This document shows, one piece after another, positions 32,569 through 41,996 of a DNA stretch of 64,000 bases; positions within the stretch are counted from its first letter, which is position 1; each line of letters starts with the position of its first letter. Below the pieces are notes generated by a model. The model did no database searches. It was given only the letters and a program-made list of their open reading frames with translations, and was not told the origin of the DNA. The stretch is taken from positions 1,873,018 to 1,937,017 of the forward strand of contig PSQN01000006.1 in the NCBI GenBank assembly GCA_002989075.1, given 5' to 3'. Source of the stretch: Arthonia radiata. Its lineage: Eukaryota > Ascomycota > Arthoniomycetes > Arthoniales > Arthoniaceae. A program made the translations under genes and the position numbers.

Positions 32569-35500
32569 TCATGCAAAGCTCATTTCAACTTCTTTCTCTT
32601 GAAATTCGTCATCATCTGACCATACGTTCTTCTCTAGAGGCGCGGCCATGGGTGCACCGGCGCCAGCCAATGGTGTGTGCTCCGTCGTCTTGCTACTGCT
32701 TCCGTTGGCTTGGTTGTCAGAACGGCCCCAATCGCTCTGCGCTCGTGCGACTGGGGGTCTTGTGTTCTCAGTGTCGAAGCACATCGTGATCTCTTCATCA
32801 TTGCCCGTATGTTCAGGTTCATCGTAATCGTAGCCCCGCCTTTTGGGCGTTGCGGGTCGTTCAATGCTTGATCTTGATAAGGGCAGACTAACGTCGCTCT
32901 TGGTGCCTCGTGGATTTTCGACTGGCCTATGAACAGCGCCATTGCTAGACGGGTCGTCGAGCTTCAACGTCGGCATGGTGGACTCCAGCTGCTTCACTTC
33001 CAATCCCTGAGCACTGATGTCGACGACCTCTCTCTTGATGGCCTCCACGTCGAAGAGTACACCGTCAGCGCCGCCATTCGCATCCTTCGAGCTGCCATCT
33101 TTGTCGGTCTTTTGAGAACGCTCATCGTAGATCTCCCAAGACAACTTCTCAGCGGCTCGCTTTCGCTTGAACCAGGCCCATCCTTTCTTGTCTTGGTCTT
33201 TCTCCTTGATATCCTTGCGAGCTTCTTCAATCTCGTCAATGAGCTGTCGCTGTCTCGCTGCGTGGTTGTCCGGGTCCGGGTCTTCAATCTCGCTGAACTC
33301 TTCACTCGTAATGGCAAAGCCGACCTCCCGCAAAAGTTTTGGCATTGCTGTTCGATATGCCATATGCCCGTTGACGTATTTTGTGACTTCAAAGTTCTCG
33401 ATGCCCGTCAAGTCTACCGAGGCAAGTCCTGCGACGCGCCCCACGCCACCACTGGTTGCACGGAATAGGTAACTCAAAATCCAGTCTGTCGAGGAGTAGG
33501 CATTGACAAACCGGTTTGCCACGACGGTTCTTGCTTTCAAATACTCGTCTTTCTTCGACACCATTGGCGATCCGAACAGAAACACATTTTGTACTAAGCC
33601 AATGGCCCCACGCTTTGCGAGCTCCTGCAACGCTGCAAAGATGACGCGGCTGCCAATGGAGAACCCAACGAGTGTGATAGGTCGAGCACCGAGGTTGCGG
33701 TCAACTAAAGAGTCAGCCAGGATGAGCCCTGCCCTATCAGCTCTTGCCAATGATACCGACCATGGGTTATCAACGAGGTATGTCAGCTTGGAGAGAATGA
33801 TGGGAACCTGTAAAGCCGCCATGAGAGGTGTCAATATAGTCATTGCGAGGGCCTGTTGCAGCGCTTGCGTCAAGGCCTCGGTGGCCAGAATCGTCAGAGT
33901 CTGACCCATACTTGTAAGCATCTCTGGCTCCCACCATAGCGAATAAAGGTCGCCCATGACCGGATCGACCGTACTGAAAGGTAACCGAGGATCGTCGACT
34001 TTGCCATTCAGCCAGCCAGCAATAGTGAGGATCAAATTCACTCGCTTGTTGTTGTAAAGCGGTCGATATTCGAACGTCGACACTGCTCCGGTCCGACGAT
34101 TTGAGGCTTTTGCACCCATCGCGCCACCAGCAACTGCACTTCCTGTGCCCACGATGGCTGCGCCAGCGGCACCAGCCAAGAAGCCACTCGTACCAGTCAC
34201 ACCAATCGTAGTGAAGCCAGCAGCAAGACCAGCTCCGATCAAAGGTCCAAGTAGGCCGCCGGAAAGTCCTATCACGAGCGTTCCACCTGCCGTGGCTAAG
34301 CCCATCATCATAAGACGACGTCGTTTGGCGAGTTTCCGTCGGGTTTCGATGTGCTCATCCTCGTTCCACTTTTCCTTTTCCTTGGACTCTTGCATCTCCA
34401 AGGCGTCTGTCACTCGCTTCTCGAAACGGCAGATATCAAGACTCGTCACATCGAGATAAGAGCCGACCTTTTCCAGGAGGGTTCGAGACCTCGCATCGTA
34501 CATGGAGTCAGCAATCAACACCAGGAACAAATCACACAGCACGGTCCATCTCAGATCAATATAAATGTTGTCGGACTGTGGAAGCTCGGAAGGTAATTGT
34601 GTACCGGACAGCTCGTGGTCCTCGTACTCGGGCGGTGGCTGCTCGTGGGACAGTGGTGGTGGTCGATCGAACGAGTCTGTACTGTCGGCGCGCGGCGTGA
34701 TCTCTGGCCTGCTTGCTTCACTTGACGTTCCTTCGTTAGTCTTAGAGCCATTGACTTTGAGGTCGGATTCTTTGCCAAGTGATTGGGATGAAGGGTTCTC
34801 CTTCTGCATGGGGTTCTTGACTCGAGCGTTCTCCATGAGAGAAGGTGTGAGGTCGCCAGGCTGTAAGCCGTGCTCTGAGAGCTGCTCAATCATGATCTGC
34901 TCCGCTGAGTCCAGCTCCATGTGGCCGTATATCCTGAGCATCATCTTTTGTGTCCACATCATGAAACCTTCCTGCGCCAGGTCGAGCTGTTTGCGGTTGG
35001 CTCGCGTCCGCTCGATCCCTTCTAAGGCCTTCAGCATGGCCGCCATGGCTAATCGTACAAGGCCGACGTACGCAATTTTCTGATTGTCGTTGAGAAGACT
35101 CTTGGTCGCTTGCATTTGCTGCAGAGGGTCTCGCCCTTCCTCGTCCTCGTCGTCCAACGTGGTCTGATTGCCCTCTTTGAAAAGATACGCCGTGTTGTCG
35201 TCGAGACTCGTCGTCGACTTTGCATCATCGTCCAATTGGACTTTAGTATAGCCTTTGCCTGCCCCTCCTAGTCCCGCATAGACGTCTTCCTCATGATCTG
35301 AATCTTGGTGTGCTTGTGCGATCTGCTTGCCATCGTCGTCGAACATGTCCCAATCGGCATAAGATGGCATCGTCTGCCATCCGCCGAGTGGGTCCTTCTC
35401 CTTCTCGACTTCATCCTGAGGTGCCAGTTGCTGGTGCGACCATTCTGAGACCCCAGGTGCACCTTCAAGCCCGTTCGGGAGCTGCTTCAAAAGATCGGAG

Positions 35501-35814
35501 CCTCGACTTCTATGCTTGCTGTTGGTGGGCGAAGACGGCGCGCTAGCATCGCGTGAGACGGTGCCATTTGCCTGTGTCAGGATCGGGTCTTTGTCCTTGG
35601 CTATTGTCGTCGCCGCCGGAGTGTCCTGAGTTCGTGCATGGTTGCCGTTCGAATCGTCTGAAGGTGCATGTATCGCGGCCGTAGTGGTACTTGCTCTCTC
35701 CGCCGTAGAATTTTGAGGGGAAGTATGAGCATCGAAAGCCAACCTGTCAACAGAGGTGGTGTCGTTTTTGGTCATGGTGGTCGCCTCCAAAGCCGTAGGT
35801 TGACGATCTGGCAT
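32569..35814 (-). CDS. DUF726 / TMCO4-type membrane lipase-like protein (yeast Mil1 relative)
   Basis: Single exon, 1081 residues. The N-terminal 250 residues are polar and low-complexity. A helical region follows, then a Gly/Ala-rich hydrophobic stretch (about 508-560, GGTLVIGLSGGLLGPLIGAG) that is the membrane segment of DUF726 proteins. An alpha/beta-hydrolase core follows, with nucleophile elbow VGFSIGSR (Ser719), the block NVFLFGSPM, then TDWILSYLFR and NGHMAYR. A short conserved EDPDPDNHAARQRQL helix and a charged tail end the protein. Yeast Mil1 interacts with the AP-1 clathrin adaptor and is thought to act at Golgi/endosome membranes; that the same applies here is inference, and hydrolase activity is unproven for the family. 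Met14 is an alternative start. It shares a 262-base divergent promoter region with UTP23. Confidence 0.9.
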   Translation of the reverse strand: MPDRQPTALEATTMTKNDTTSVDRLAFDAHTSPQNSTAERASTTTAAIHAPSDDSNGNHARTQDTPAATTIAKDKDPILTQANGTVSRDASAPSSPTNSKHRSRGSDLLKQLPNGLEGAPGVSEWSHQQLAPQDEVEKEKDPLGGWQTMPSYADWDMFDDDGKQIAQAHQDSDHEEDVYAGLGGAGKGYTKVQLDDDAKSTTSLDDNTAYLFKEGNQTTLDDEDEEGRDPLQQMQATKSLLNDNQKIAYVGLVRLAMAAMLKALEGIERTRANRKQLDLAQEGFMMWTQKMMLRIYGHMELDSAEQIMIEQLSEHGLQPGDLTPSLMENARVKNPMQKENPSSQSLGKESDLKVNGSKTNEGTSSEASRPEITPRADSTDSFDRPPPLSHEQPPPEYEDHELSGTQLPSELPQSDNIYIDLRWTVLCDLFLVLIADSMYDARSRTLLEKVGSYLDVTSLDICRFEKRVTDALEMQESKEKEKWNEDEHIETRRKLAKRRRLMMMGLATAGGTLVIGLSGGLLGPLIGAGLAAGFTTIGVTGTSGFLAGAAGAAIVGTGSAVAGGAMGAKASNRRTGAVSTFEYRPLYNNKRVNLILTIAGWLNGKVDDPRLPFSTVDPVMGDLYSLWWEPEMLTSMGQTLTILATEALTQALQQALAMTILTPLMAALQVPIILSKLTYLVDNPWSVSLARADRAGLILADSLVDRNLGARPITLVGFSIGSRVIFAALQELAKRGAIGLVQNVFLFGSPMVSKKDEYLKARTVVANRFVNAYSSTDWILSYLFRATSGGVGRVAGLASVDLTGIENFEVTKYVNGHMAYRTAMPKLLREVGFAITSEEFSEIEDPDPDNHAARQRQLIDEIEEARKDIKEKDQDKKGWAWFKRKRAAEKLSWEIYDERSQKTDKDGSSKDANGGADGVLFDVEAIKREVVDISAQGLEVKQLESTMPTLKLDDPSSNGAVHRPVENPRGTKSDVSLPLSRSSIERPATPKRRGYDYDEPEHTGNDEEITMCFDTENTRPPVARAQSDWGRSDNQANGSSSKTTEHTPLAGAGAPMAAPLEKNVWSDDDEFQEKEVEMSFA

Positions 35815-36076
35815 TCATAACTCATCCGCAAAACCTGAAATAGGAGACACTTCGCTCGGACATCCTCATACTGCCACGCTATTGTCAGGATCGCGGGTAG
35901 AAACAGGACGCGTTTGAGGTGATAATGCACTGAAAACGTGCCGCAATCTCAAACAACGATCCCTCCGCACTGACCACACCTTGTTTTTTTAGTGCCCGCC
36001 CGTTTCATGCGGAGCATTGAATCGATTTTCGTACATGTACTGAAGTTGCTTTCCACTTAGTCGCAACTCACTCACG
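35815..36076. promoter_or_regulatory. 262-base divergent promoter, DUF726 gene and UTP23
   Basis: The two start codons face away from each other with only 262 bases between them, so the promoters must overlap or be shared. It contains a TTTTTTT run near 35984-35990 of the type that keeps nucleosomes off. No canonical TATA box seen. Confidence 0.5.
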
Positions 36077-37023
36077 ATGAGGGGCAAACGCTCAAAACAG
36101 TACCGCAAGCTCATGCAGCAGTATGGTCTTCATTTTGGCTTTCGAGAGCCGTATCAGGTCTTATGTATGTTGCGGCCACAGCGGCTCACACGCGCATGAC
36201 TGACAGCTCGCAGTCGACGCCGATATCCTGCTCGAAGCTGCGCGGTGCAAGATGAATTTTGCGAAAATGCTCGAGGGAGCTTTGCATGGCCAGGTGAAGC
36301 CGAGTACGCGCCTACGACATTTCAAGAAGCCTCCCCAGGCTGACAAAGCTAGTGATTACCCAATGCTGTATGCGCCACCTGTACGCCTCTGGTTCCAAGA
36401 ACGAGGTCGTCATTGAGCACGCCAAGCAATTCGAGAAGAGGCGTTGCGACCATCACACGCTTGAGAAGCCGCTATCAACGCTCGAATGTCTGAGTAGTGT
36501 AGTCGATCCCAAGGGAGGCCGAACGAACAAGCACCGATACGTTATCGCGACACAAGATCAGGACGTCCAGGAGTACATGCAAAGCATCCCTGGTGTGCCG
36601 CTGGTCTACATAGTGCGCAGTGTGCTCATCATGAAACCCATGTCAAACGCGACCGCCCAGACGCGAGCCCGCGAAGAAAATGCGAAGTTCAGGATGGGAC
36701 TAAAGGGCAGTAGAAGAGCTGGAGGTTTGATCAACGATCGAAGCCAAGAGCAGGTGATTGACGAGACCAAAAACGTTGACGCCGTCGATGCAACGCCCGA
36801 AGAGGCGACAAAAACGAAAAGAAAGCGCGGAAAGACCATGAAAGCGCCGAACCCGCTCAGTTCAAGAGCACTCTCAAGAACGAAATTAGTGGAGCGTGAA
36901 AGATCGGGCAAGGAAAGCACGGGCTCGACACGTCGGAAGAGGAATAGAGCGGGTCGTGTTGTGGTTGATGGTGAGGCTGCTGTGACAGCAACACCAGCTG
37001 ACACGAATGGAGTGCCCGGTTGA
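36077..37023 (+). CDS. UTP23: UTP23, small-subunit processome PIN-like protein
   Basis: Nucleolar factor needed for early 18S rRNA processing and release of the snR30 snoRNA. Three exons (36077-36164, 36214-36303, 36353-37023), 282 residues. It opens with MRGKRSKQYRKLMQQYGLHFGFREPYQVL, runs through the first intron into DADILLEAARCKMNF, and after the second intron reads MITQCCMRHLYASG: all strongly conserved UTP23 blocks. Cys/His residues of the zinc-finger-like element are present (RRCDHHTLEKPLSTLECL). The PIN fold region spans about 25-190, with VATQDQDVQEYMQSIPGVPL(V)YI near 155-175. The C-terminal 80 residues are basic and variable. The stop is 18 bases from the stop of PPE1 on the other strand. 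Confidence 0.95.
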
Positions 37024-37041
37024 AAGAGGATGTCTCAATTC

Positions 37042-38130
37042 TCAGACTTTCTTGCCTTGTGCTATCAGATCACTAACTTTCGGCGGGAGCAACAGAGTGC
37101 TGCGATCATTTCGCCTGAAGAATTCCACCACTACCTCAGCCGTCTGGTCTGGCAGGTCCTCTTGGACGAAATGGCCTGCCTCCGGAAAGACCTGCAGCTG
37201 GAACTTGCCTTGCATTTGGCCGATCATTAGCTCCTTGTCGAGCCTGTCTGTACCGGCCAGCAGCAATAGCTTGGCCGCTTTTCCAGCAAGAAAGTTCTTG
37301 CTCATACCACCAAACCATTGCTCCCAGTACGGCTTCGTAGCCACGAGGTCCGTTCTCCATACCCATCTTCCCGCCGAGGTCTGCTTGAGAAGCGGCGGAG
37401 TAGATATGGCTGCGGATAAAGAGCTGCGCACAGTACGCGATCTCGTATGCCACTCGATTGCGGCATCCACCGAATCGAAGGATGCTGGACGATTAGACAG
37501 CAGAAGTTGCATGCTCTTCAAAGCTTCTAGAGCTGAGCCTTCTACTACATCAATGACAGCAAATCCAACCAGCTTCGCTCCAAATGTAGCATCCTTCGTT
37601 AGTTGGGTGACTATTGCTCCCCCAAGACTATGACCGACGAAGCAGAGGCTCGGCATGCTTTTCCAAACCTGCTTGACTTGCGTCAGACGTATCATTTGAG
37701 CAAAATCACTGCTCAGCGTTTGGAGGGAGTAGCCATCCTCCATATCGGGAGACGTCGTGTGTCCATGCCCTCTTGCATCGACAGACAACACTCCAGCAGT
37801 AGGTAGCCGTTTCCTCAGCTCCTGTGCAAACAGCGCAAACGACAGACCCGACGAGCCCGCGCCATGATGACAGACAAACAGCGGATCTTTTGACGGATCC
37901 TTCGGAGCTGTCAAGTAGACATGGTAGATGATTCCCGGTTCTCGAAGAAAGAGTTCCTGGTCAAAGTAATCGTGCCAAGAATTCTGCGCGCTCGCTAAGG
38001 GCTGGTGCGACGCCGAGGGTACGAGAGTGCCCGTAGAGGAGACGGACGACGAAGAGTCGTGGTCTTCTTCGAGAGCTATCGGCGCGTGACCAGCGTGTAT
38101 TGTGCTGCCTGCATTTTCCTGCTGAGTCAT
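37042..38130 (-). CDS. PPE1: protein phosphatase methylesterase 1 (PP2A demethylase)
   Basis: Removes the methyl ester from the C-terminal leucine of the PP2A catalytic subunit, countering the methyltransferase Ppm1. Single exon, 362 residues. The alpha/beta-hydrolase core shows HHGAGSSGLSF (oxyanion region), VLSVDARGHG, the nucleophile elbow VGHSLGG with Ser168, VIDVVEG with Asp194, and PEAGHFVQED supplying the likely catalytic His. The Ser-rich SSSSVSSTGT stretch near residue 30 is a known fungal PPE1 feature. The usual fungal start (MSDLQ-like) is missing. Either the protein is shorter, or a small upstream exon exists; an AATAG acceptor 12 bases before this ATG is in frame, but I found no convincing first exon. 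Confidence 0.92.
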   Translation of the reverse strand: MTQQENAGSTIHAGHAPIALEEDHDSSSSVSSTGTLVPSASHQPLASAQNSWHDYFDQELFLREPGIIYHVYLTAPKDPSKDPLFVCHHGAGSSGLSFALFAQELRKRLPTAGVLSVDARGHGHTTSPDMEDGYSLQTLSSDFAQMIRLTQVKQVWKSMPSLCFVGHSLGGAIVTQLTKDATFGAKLVGFAVIDVVEGSALEALKSMQLLLSNRPASFDSVDAAIEWHTRSRTVRSSLSAAISTPPLLKQTSAGRWVWRTDLVATKPYWEQWFGGMSKNFLAGKAAKLLLLAGTDRLDKELMIGQMQGKFQLQVFPEAGHFVQEDLPDQTAEVVVEFFRRNDRSTLLLPPKVSDLIAQGKKV

Positions 38131-38506
38131 GAATGACAGCTCCTATTGCACATCGCAATTGCCGATGCGTTCAAAACGGTGCAGCCTTCGTACTCAGAGC
38201 CGTATTCTGCAAACTTGAACGGTGTGCTTGATGCCTGGTGAAGACGAACAAAGCGTAGTGCACTCTGCCAGATCTTGATAATCACATGCGAACGGTTACC
38301 AGCCACACGGGTGATGTCATGATGCCAAGCCATATAGAAGTGGGGCCGTTAGCGTGACCGCCCGCAGCTTTACTGGTACATCGCGGTGGCAGCTTCGTCT
38401 AGACCTTTGACTGCATCCATCTTGTCGTCGACTTTTCTCTTCCACAACTTCCTTGCTTCTGCTACACGTACCTATCTCAAGCTCCACTGGGCTTCTCTGA
38501 ACATTG
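38131..38506. promoter_or_regulatory. 376-base divergent promoter, PPE1 and DUF2417 gene
   Basis: Start codons point away from each other. A C/T-rich leader precedes the plus-strand gene (38400-38500). It could also hide a short PPE1 first exon. No other structure seen. Confidence 0.4.
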
Positions 38507-40108
38507 ATGTCCTCAATGTGGGGATCCAAGAAGAACGGCGACGGTGATGCAAACGAGCAAGGCGATGGAGCTTCAACATCCCGCCCTCGCTCAGAGGACC
38601 ACCACGAGCCCACCGAAAGGACTCGCCTCATCAACCACAACCCTCAAGGCTACTTAGATCCAGATGATCCAGCTGTATCACCATACAATCTATGGACTGT
38701 CCGATTCCTCAGGCATATCACTGTTCTCTTCACTGTCATCACCTTCGTATGGTGGACACTCCTACTGGTCTCCATCTTCGTCTCTCCTCCCGGCATGCAC
38801 TCTCGCGGATCGGGCTTCACCGACTTCTCGTACACATGTCTGACCTTGGGCAATTTGCTCGTTGCACTACTGTTCTATGCCGATCCTTCAAGAGCTATGC
38901 GCATCTGCCTCTCACTGATTGCAGTTGTCCTGCTGGCAGACGTCATAATCATGGCGACCGTTACCCGACTTCGACTGGAAGAAGGCTGGGTGGGCATGGC
39001 CTCTGCGATCTGGGCGTTACTCATCTCCATCTGGTGCGTCATGACGGATCGGGTCGTCGAGTGGGGCAAGCGCGAGGAAGAAGAGCGCTTGACAGGCAGA
39101 CCAGAGAAGCGACGAACCCTCAAGGAATGGATGGGCATCCTACTGGGCTCCACTGTCCTACTCGTCTTTATCATCATTACCGTCTTCATGACCGCAACCC
39201 TGGTCATCCGCGCGCTTGATGCCGGTCTTGAGCCAGATGGTCAGCGCATCTACGTCGACGGAGACAAGTACCAGGTTCATCTCGCTTGTGTTGGTAATAT
39301 CACCGAAACAGATGGCATCAAGAATCCCACGGTCATGCTAGAAGCCGGCGAAGACCCTGTCGAGTACGAGCTTGAGAAGTGGGCATACGGTGCTTTCGAG
39401 AAGGGCATCATTCCACGCTATTGTTATTGGGACCGCCCTGGCTACGCATGGTCTGACAACGCACCCTCACCACACTCAGCCGGCATGTCCGCGGATGCGC
39501 TCTCCGAGGCGTTGGCCGTTGCAGGCGAGACCGGTCCATGGGTCTCTGTTTCAGCCGGCTTCGGCAGCATCGTTGCACGCGTTTTCTCCGCAGAGCGCCG
39601 CAAAGAAGTCACCGGTATCATGATGATTGATCCAATGCACGAGGACCTCCTTTACCGGCTGTCGAGGCCCGGCAAAGGTTTCGTAACTTGGGGCTACGGC
39701 ATCATCAGTCCTCTGGGTATCCGCCGCATTGGCGGTGCGATCTTTGGTGGTCGGACAAAGGAAGACCGTGTGTATGGTCCCGCCGCGGACACCACAGGCA
39801 AGTTCATCAAGGCTTCGCTGCAAGAGAACCTAGTGGCGGACAGTCTTTCGAAGAACGAGGTTGTGCGAGCGAAAACGATTCAGAATGACAACACGCCGCT
39901 CGTGGTCGTCAGCTCGGGCGTGATGGTCGGCAAGGACAAAGAGTGGAACAGGAAGCAGCAGGATTTGTATCGGTACACGAACAGACTGGTCGGCTCTGAT
40001 GTCGTCGCTGGCGCACCACACCGTGTATGGCGATCAGAGGAGGGTGCAGCAGTGATGGAGCATCGGCTTAAGCAGCTGATGAAGGCGGCGCGAAAGCGAT
40101 CTGAGTGA
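38507..40108 (+). CDS. DUF2417 membrane protein with alpha/beta-hydrolase-like domain
   Basis: Single exon, 533 residues, start at the first in-frame ATG. After a polar start with RTRLINHNPQGYLDPDDPAVSPYNLWTVRFLR (the DUF2417 opening), five hydrophobic segments follow at about 70-90, 105-125, 130-150, 160-180 and 210-235. From about 250 the chain is soluble: a hydrolase-like fold with VMLEAGEDPVEYELEKWA, YCYWDRPGYAWSD and VSVSAGFGSIVARVF, where the nucleophile position reads SAGFGS rather than GxSxG, so catalytic activity is doubtful. Such proteins are widespread in ascomycetes and often called mitochondrial or integral membrane proteins; no function is established. The C-terminus ends LMKAARKRSE. 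Confidence 0.85.
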   Translation: MSSMWGSKKNGDGDANEQGDGASTSRPRSEDHHEPTERTRLINHNPQGYLDPDDPAVSPYNLWTVRFLRHITVLFTVITFVWWTLLLVSIFVSPPGMHSRGSGFTDFSYTCLTLGNLLVALLFYADPSRAMRICLSLIAVVLLADVIIMATVTRLRLEEGWVGMASAIWALLISIWCVMTDRVVEWGKREEEERLTGRPEKRRTLKEWMGILLGSTVLLVFIIITVFMTATLVIRALDAGLEPDGQRIYVDGDKYQVHLACVGNITETDGIKNPTVMLEAGEDPVEYELEKWAYGAFEKGIIPRYCYWDRPGYAWSDNAPSPHSAGMSADALSEALAVAGETGPWVSVSAGFGSIVARVFSAERRKEVTGIMMIDPMHEDLLYRLSRPGKGFVTWGYGIISPLGIRRIGGAIFGGRTKEDRVYGPAADTTGKFIKASLQENLVADSLSKNEVVRAKTIQNDNTPLVVVSSGVMVGKDKEWNRKQQDLYRYTNRLVGSDVVAGAPHRVWRSEEGAAVMEHRLKQLMKAARKRSE

Positions 40109-40232
40109 TTGAGAGCATCGGCGTTGGCGGCACTGTATCATCATTTGCCTGGGCATCTGCTAGCGATAGGCGTTGGTAGCGAGTATCTCCAATGAACATG
40201 AACCAGCCTCTGAGCTTCACAAGTCCCGTTGC

Positions 40233-41213
40233 TCATCTATCAATCGCTTCATCGATTGCCTCTGTATTCATGTCTTCGCCCGCTCCGAGACCTGCATTCA
40301 CGTCACCGCCCATGATCACGTCCCCATTGTCATCTACGTCCACGTCCAAATCCGTCACAATCGCATCCTCACTCGTAAAAACGACCGCCTCCCTATGCCT
40401 CCTACTCCCATCCTCGCCCCTCGGCACCCTCGCCGTTATGCCGTGCACTGCATCCTCCACCGTCTCAAACGCCCTTCCCGGCCCCTCTATGTCCGCGACT
40501 GTCTGCTCCACATCCGCGATCTCTTCCCGCGCATATGCCTCTCGCAACTGCGCCTCGTTCGTCACGCCCATCTCCCTTAGCTGGCCCCGTATCTCAATCT
40601 CAACCAGCGCGTCATCAGCGGTCACTTGCGGGTCCGCGAGCGTGTCGGCGTCCGTGCGCTGCAGCGTCGCGAAGATGTACGCGCGCTGGGGATTGTCGAG
40701 GGATCCGGCGGGCTGGGCCTGCACGGCGTGGAAGATTGCCCTGGGGTTACCTGGTGGGGTTGTGGATTTTGGGTGAGAAGGTGGCTGCGGGTGGGCTTGT
40801 TGGTATTTGAACTGCGCGAGGAGGTCGAGGCGGTCGGAGCGAGATTCTATTATGGCGATGGTGGTGCGCCGGACTGTGGGGGTGGGGTGGTGGAGGAGGG
40901 GTTCCAGGGTTTCTGAAGGCAGTTCTAGGAGTGGTGTTAGTGATGGGTGGCATTTATGGGGGGAATGAGAGGTACCATCTTCGGGGAGCCAGAGTTCACG
41001 CCTCTTACGCTCATAGGCGACGCGTTTGGCGTGCTCGACGTCTTCGGCGTGCCGATCAAGCTCGCGACGGACGTAGGTGGCTCCGAAGAGGAGCCCTGCG
41101 CCTGTGGCTTGGTGTCAGTGCTGCATACGGGAGGTATAGGACGTTGGAGGCATGGAAGGAGTACCCAGTGTTAGCCATAGCCAGAGGTCCGGGTTACGCG
41201 ACAGTCGGGGCAT
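40233..41213 (-). CDS. unnamed N-terminally membrane-anchored protein
   Basis: Three exons (41213-41165, 41101-40976, 40924-40233) with good splice sites (second intron has CACTAACAC branch and CTCCTAG acceptor), 288 residues. The start MPRLSRNPDLW is followed by one hydrophobic segment (about 11-27, LWLWLTLGAGLLFGATY) and a charged helix (RRELDRHAEDVEHAKRVAYE). The middle (EPLLHHPTPTVRRTTIAII) looks like a single helical-repeat unit. The C-terminal half is acidic, ending with DVDVDDNGDVIMGGD and EAIDEAIDR. The topology suggests a single-pass anchor with the bulk on one side, perhaps mitochondrial or ER. I do not know the family. It converges with the DUF2417 gene (124 bases between stops). 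Confidence 0.68.
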
Positions 41214-41335
41214 CGTCGCGACGAAATGTTGGTCATAGTCGCGGCCAGGCACAACGACAGCGCATTAAGTTGGTTCGTGGACGTTGCGAGAGCAGGAAGT
41301 GATTACCATCTCGTTTGGGTGAGATTGCGCTTTTA

Positions 41336-41744
41336 GTGTATTCAGAAAGTGCTTCATATGGCCCGTGCGTCCCATTCATTCTTGTCTTCTAGGTCTTCGC
41401 TCACAACGTGCTCTAGATACGATTATACTTGCGTAGCAGCGAGTACTGCAGTACTTCTATCCCTTAAGTAGCTACTTTTGTATATAAATTACTTCTACGC
41501 GGCTAAGTTATAAGGTATAACGTCGATAGTAGAGTTGTTGAACCCTAGCTTACGCTTGTAGAACTATTGAGATAGAAGTTTTACTTTGAGGTTGTGCTAC
41601 ATCACTTACTAAGATAGCTTGCTGACACTGTCTGAATAATTTGAGTGAGTACTTTTTAGAGCTGTTCTACGTGTGTTGACAGATACTGAAAGTTGTGCAT
41701 GAATGAAAGACGCTCGGGCCATATGAAGCACTTTCTGAATACAC
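41336..41744. mobile_element. MITE, non-autonomous TA-inserting DNA transposon
   Basis: A 409-base element bounded by perfect 30-base terminal inverted repeats, 41336-41365 (beginning GTGTATTCAGAAAGTGCTTC) and 41715-41744. Similarity extends imperfectly to about 45 bases inward. TA dinucleotides flank both ends (41334-41335, 41745-41746), the target duplication of Tc1/mariner and Fot1/pogo elements. The inside holds no transposase and is markedly more A/T-rich than its neighbours, with many TA dinucleotides between about 41460 and 41560, as expected after repeat-induced point mutation. Intact identical ends imply either recent insertion or recent mobilisation. It sits in the promoter region between the unnamed minus-strand gene and NOP14. 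Confidence 0.8.
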
Positions 41745-41996
41745 TAATTGTGCGCTGTTGCGACCAAGAATTTACTGCCGGTAAAGCCGTGAAATCTTGG
41801 CAGTACCGAGAGCTCGCGAATGCATTTTGGAAGATCGAGGTGCAACTGAACAAATAGTGACCGGCGTAATCGCAGACTACCCCAGATCCGGCGCGTTTTC
41901 AGCTTACCGAAGACTCGAAGGTTCGATGTCAAAAGGGGTTTGAACGATTTTCTGCGTGTATCGCGCCGGCTCGATCGCTCATACTATCAGCACAAG

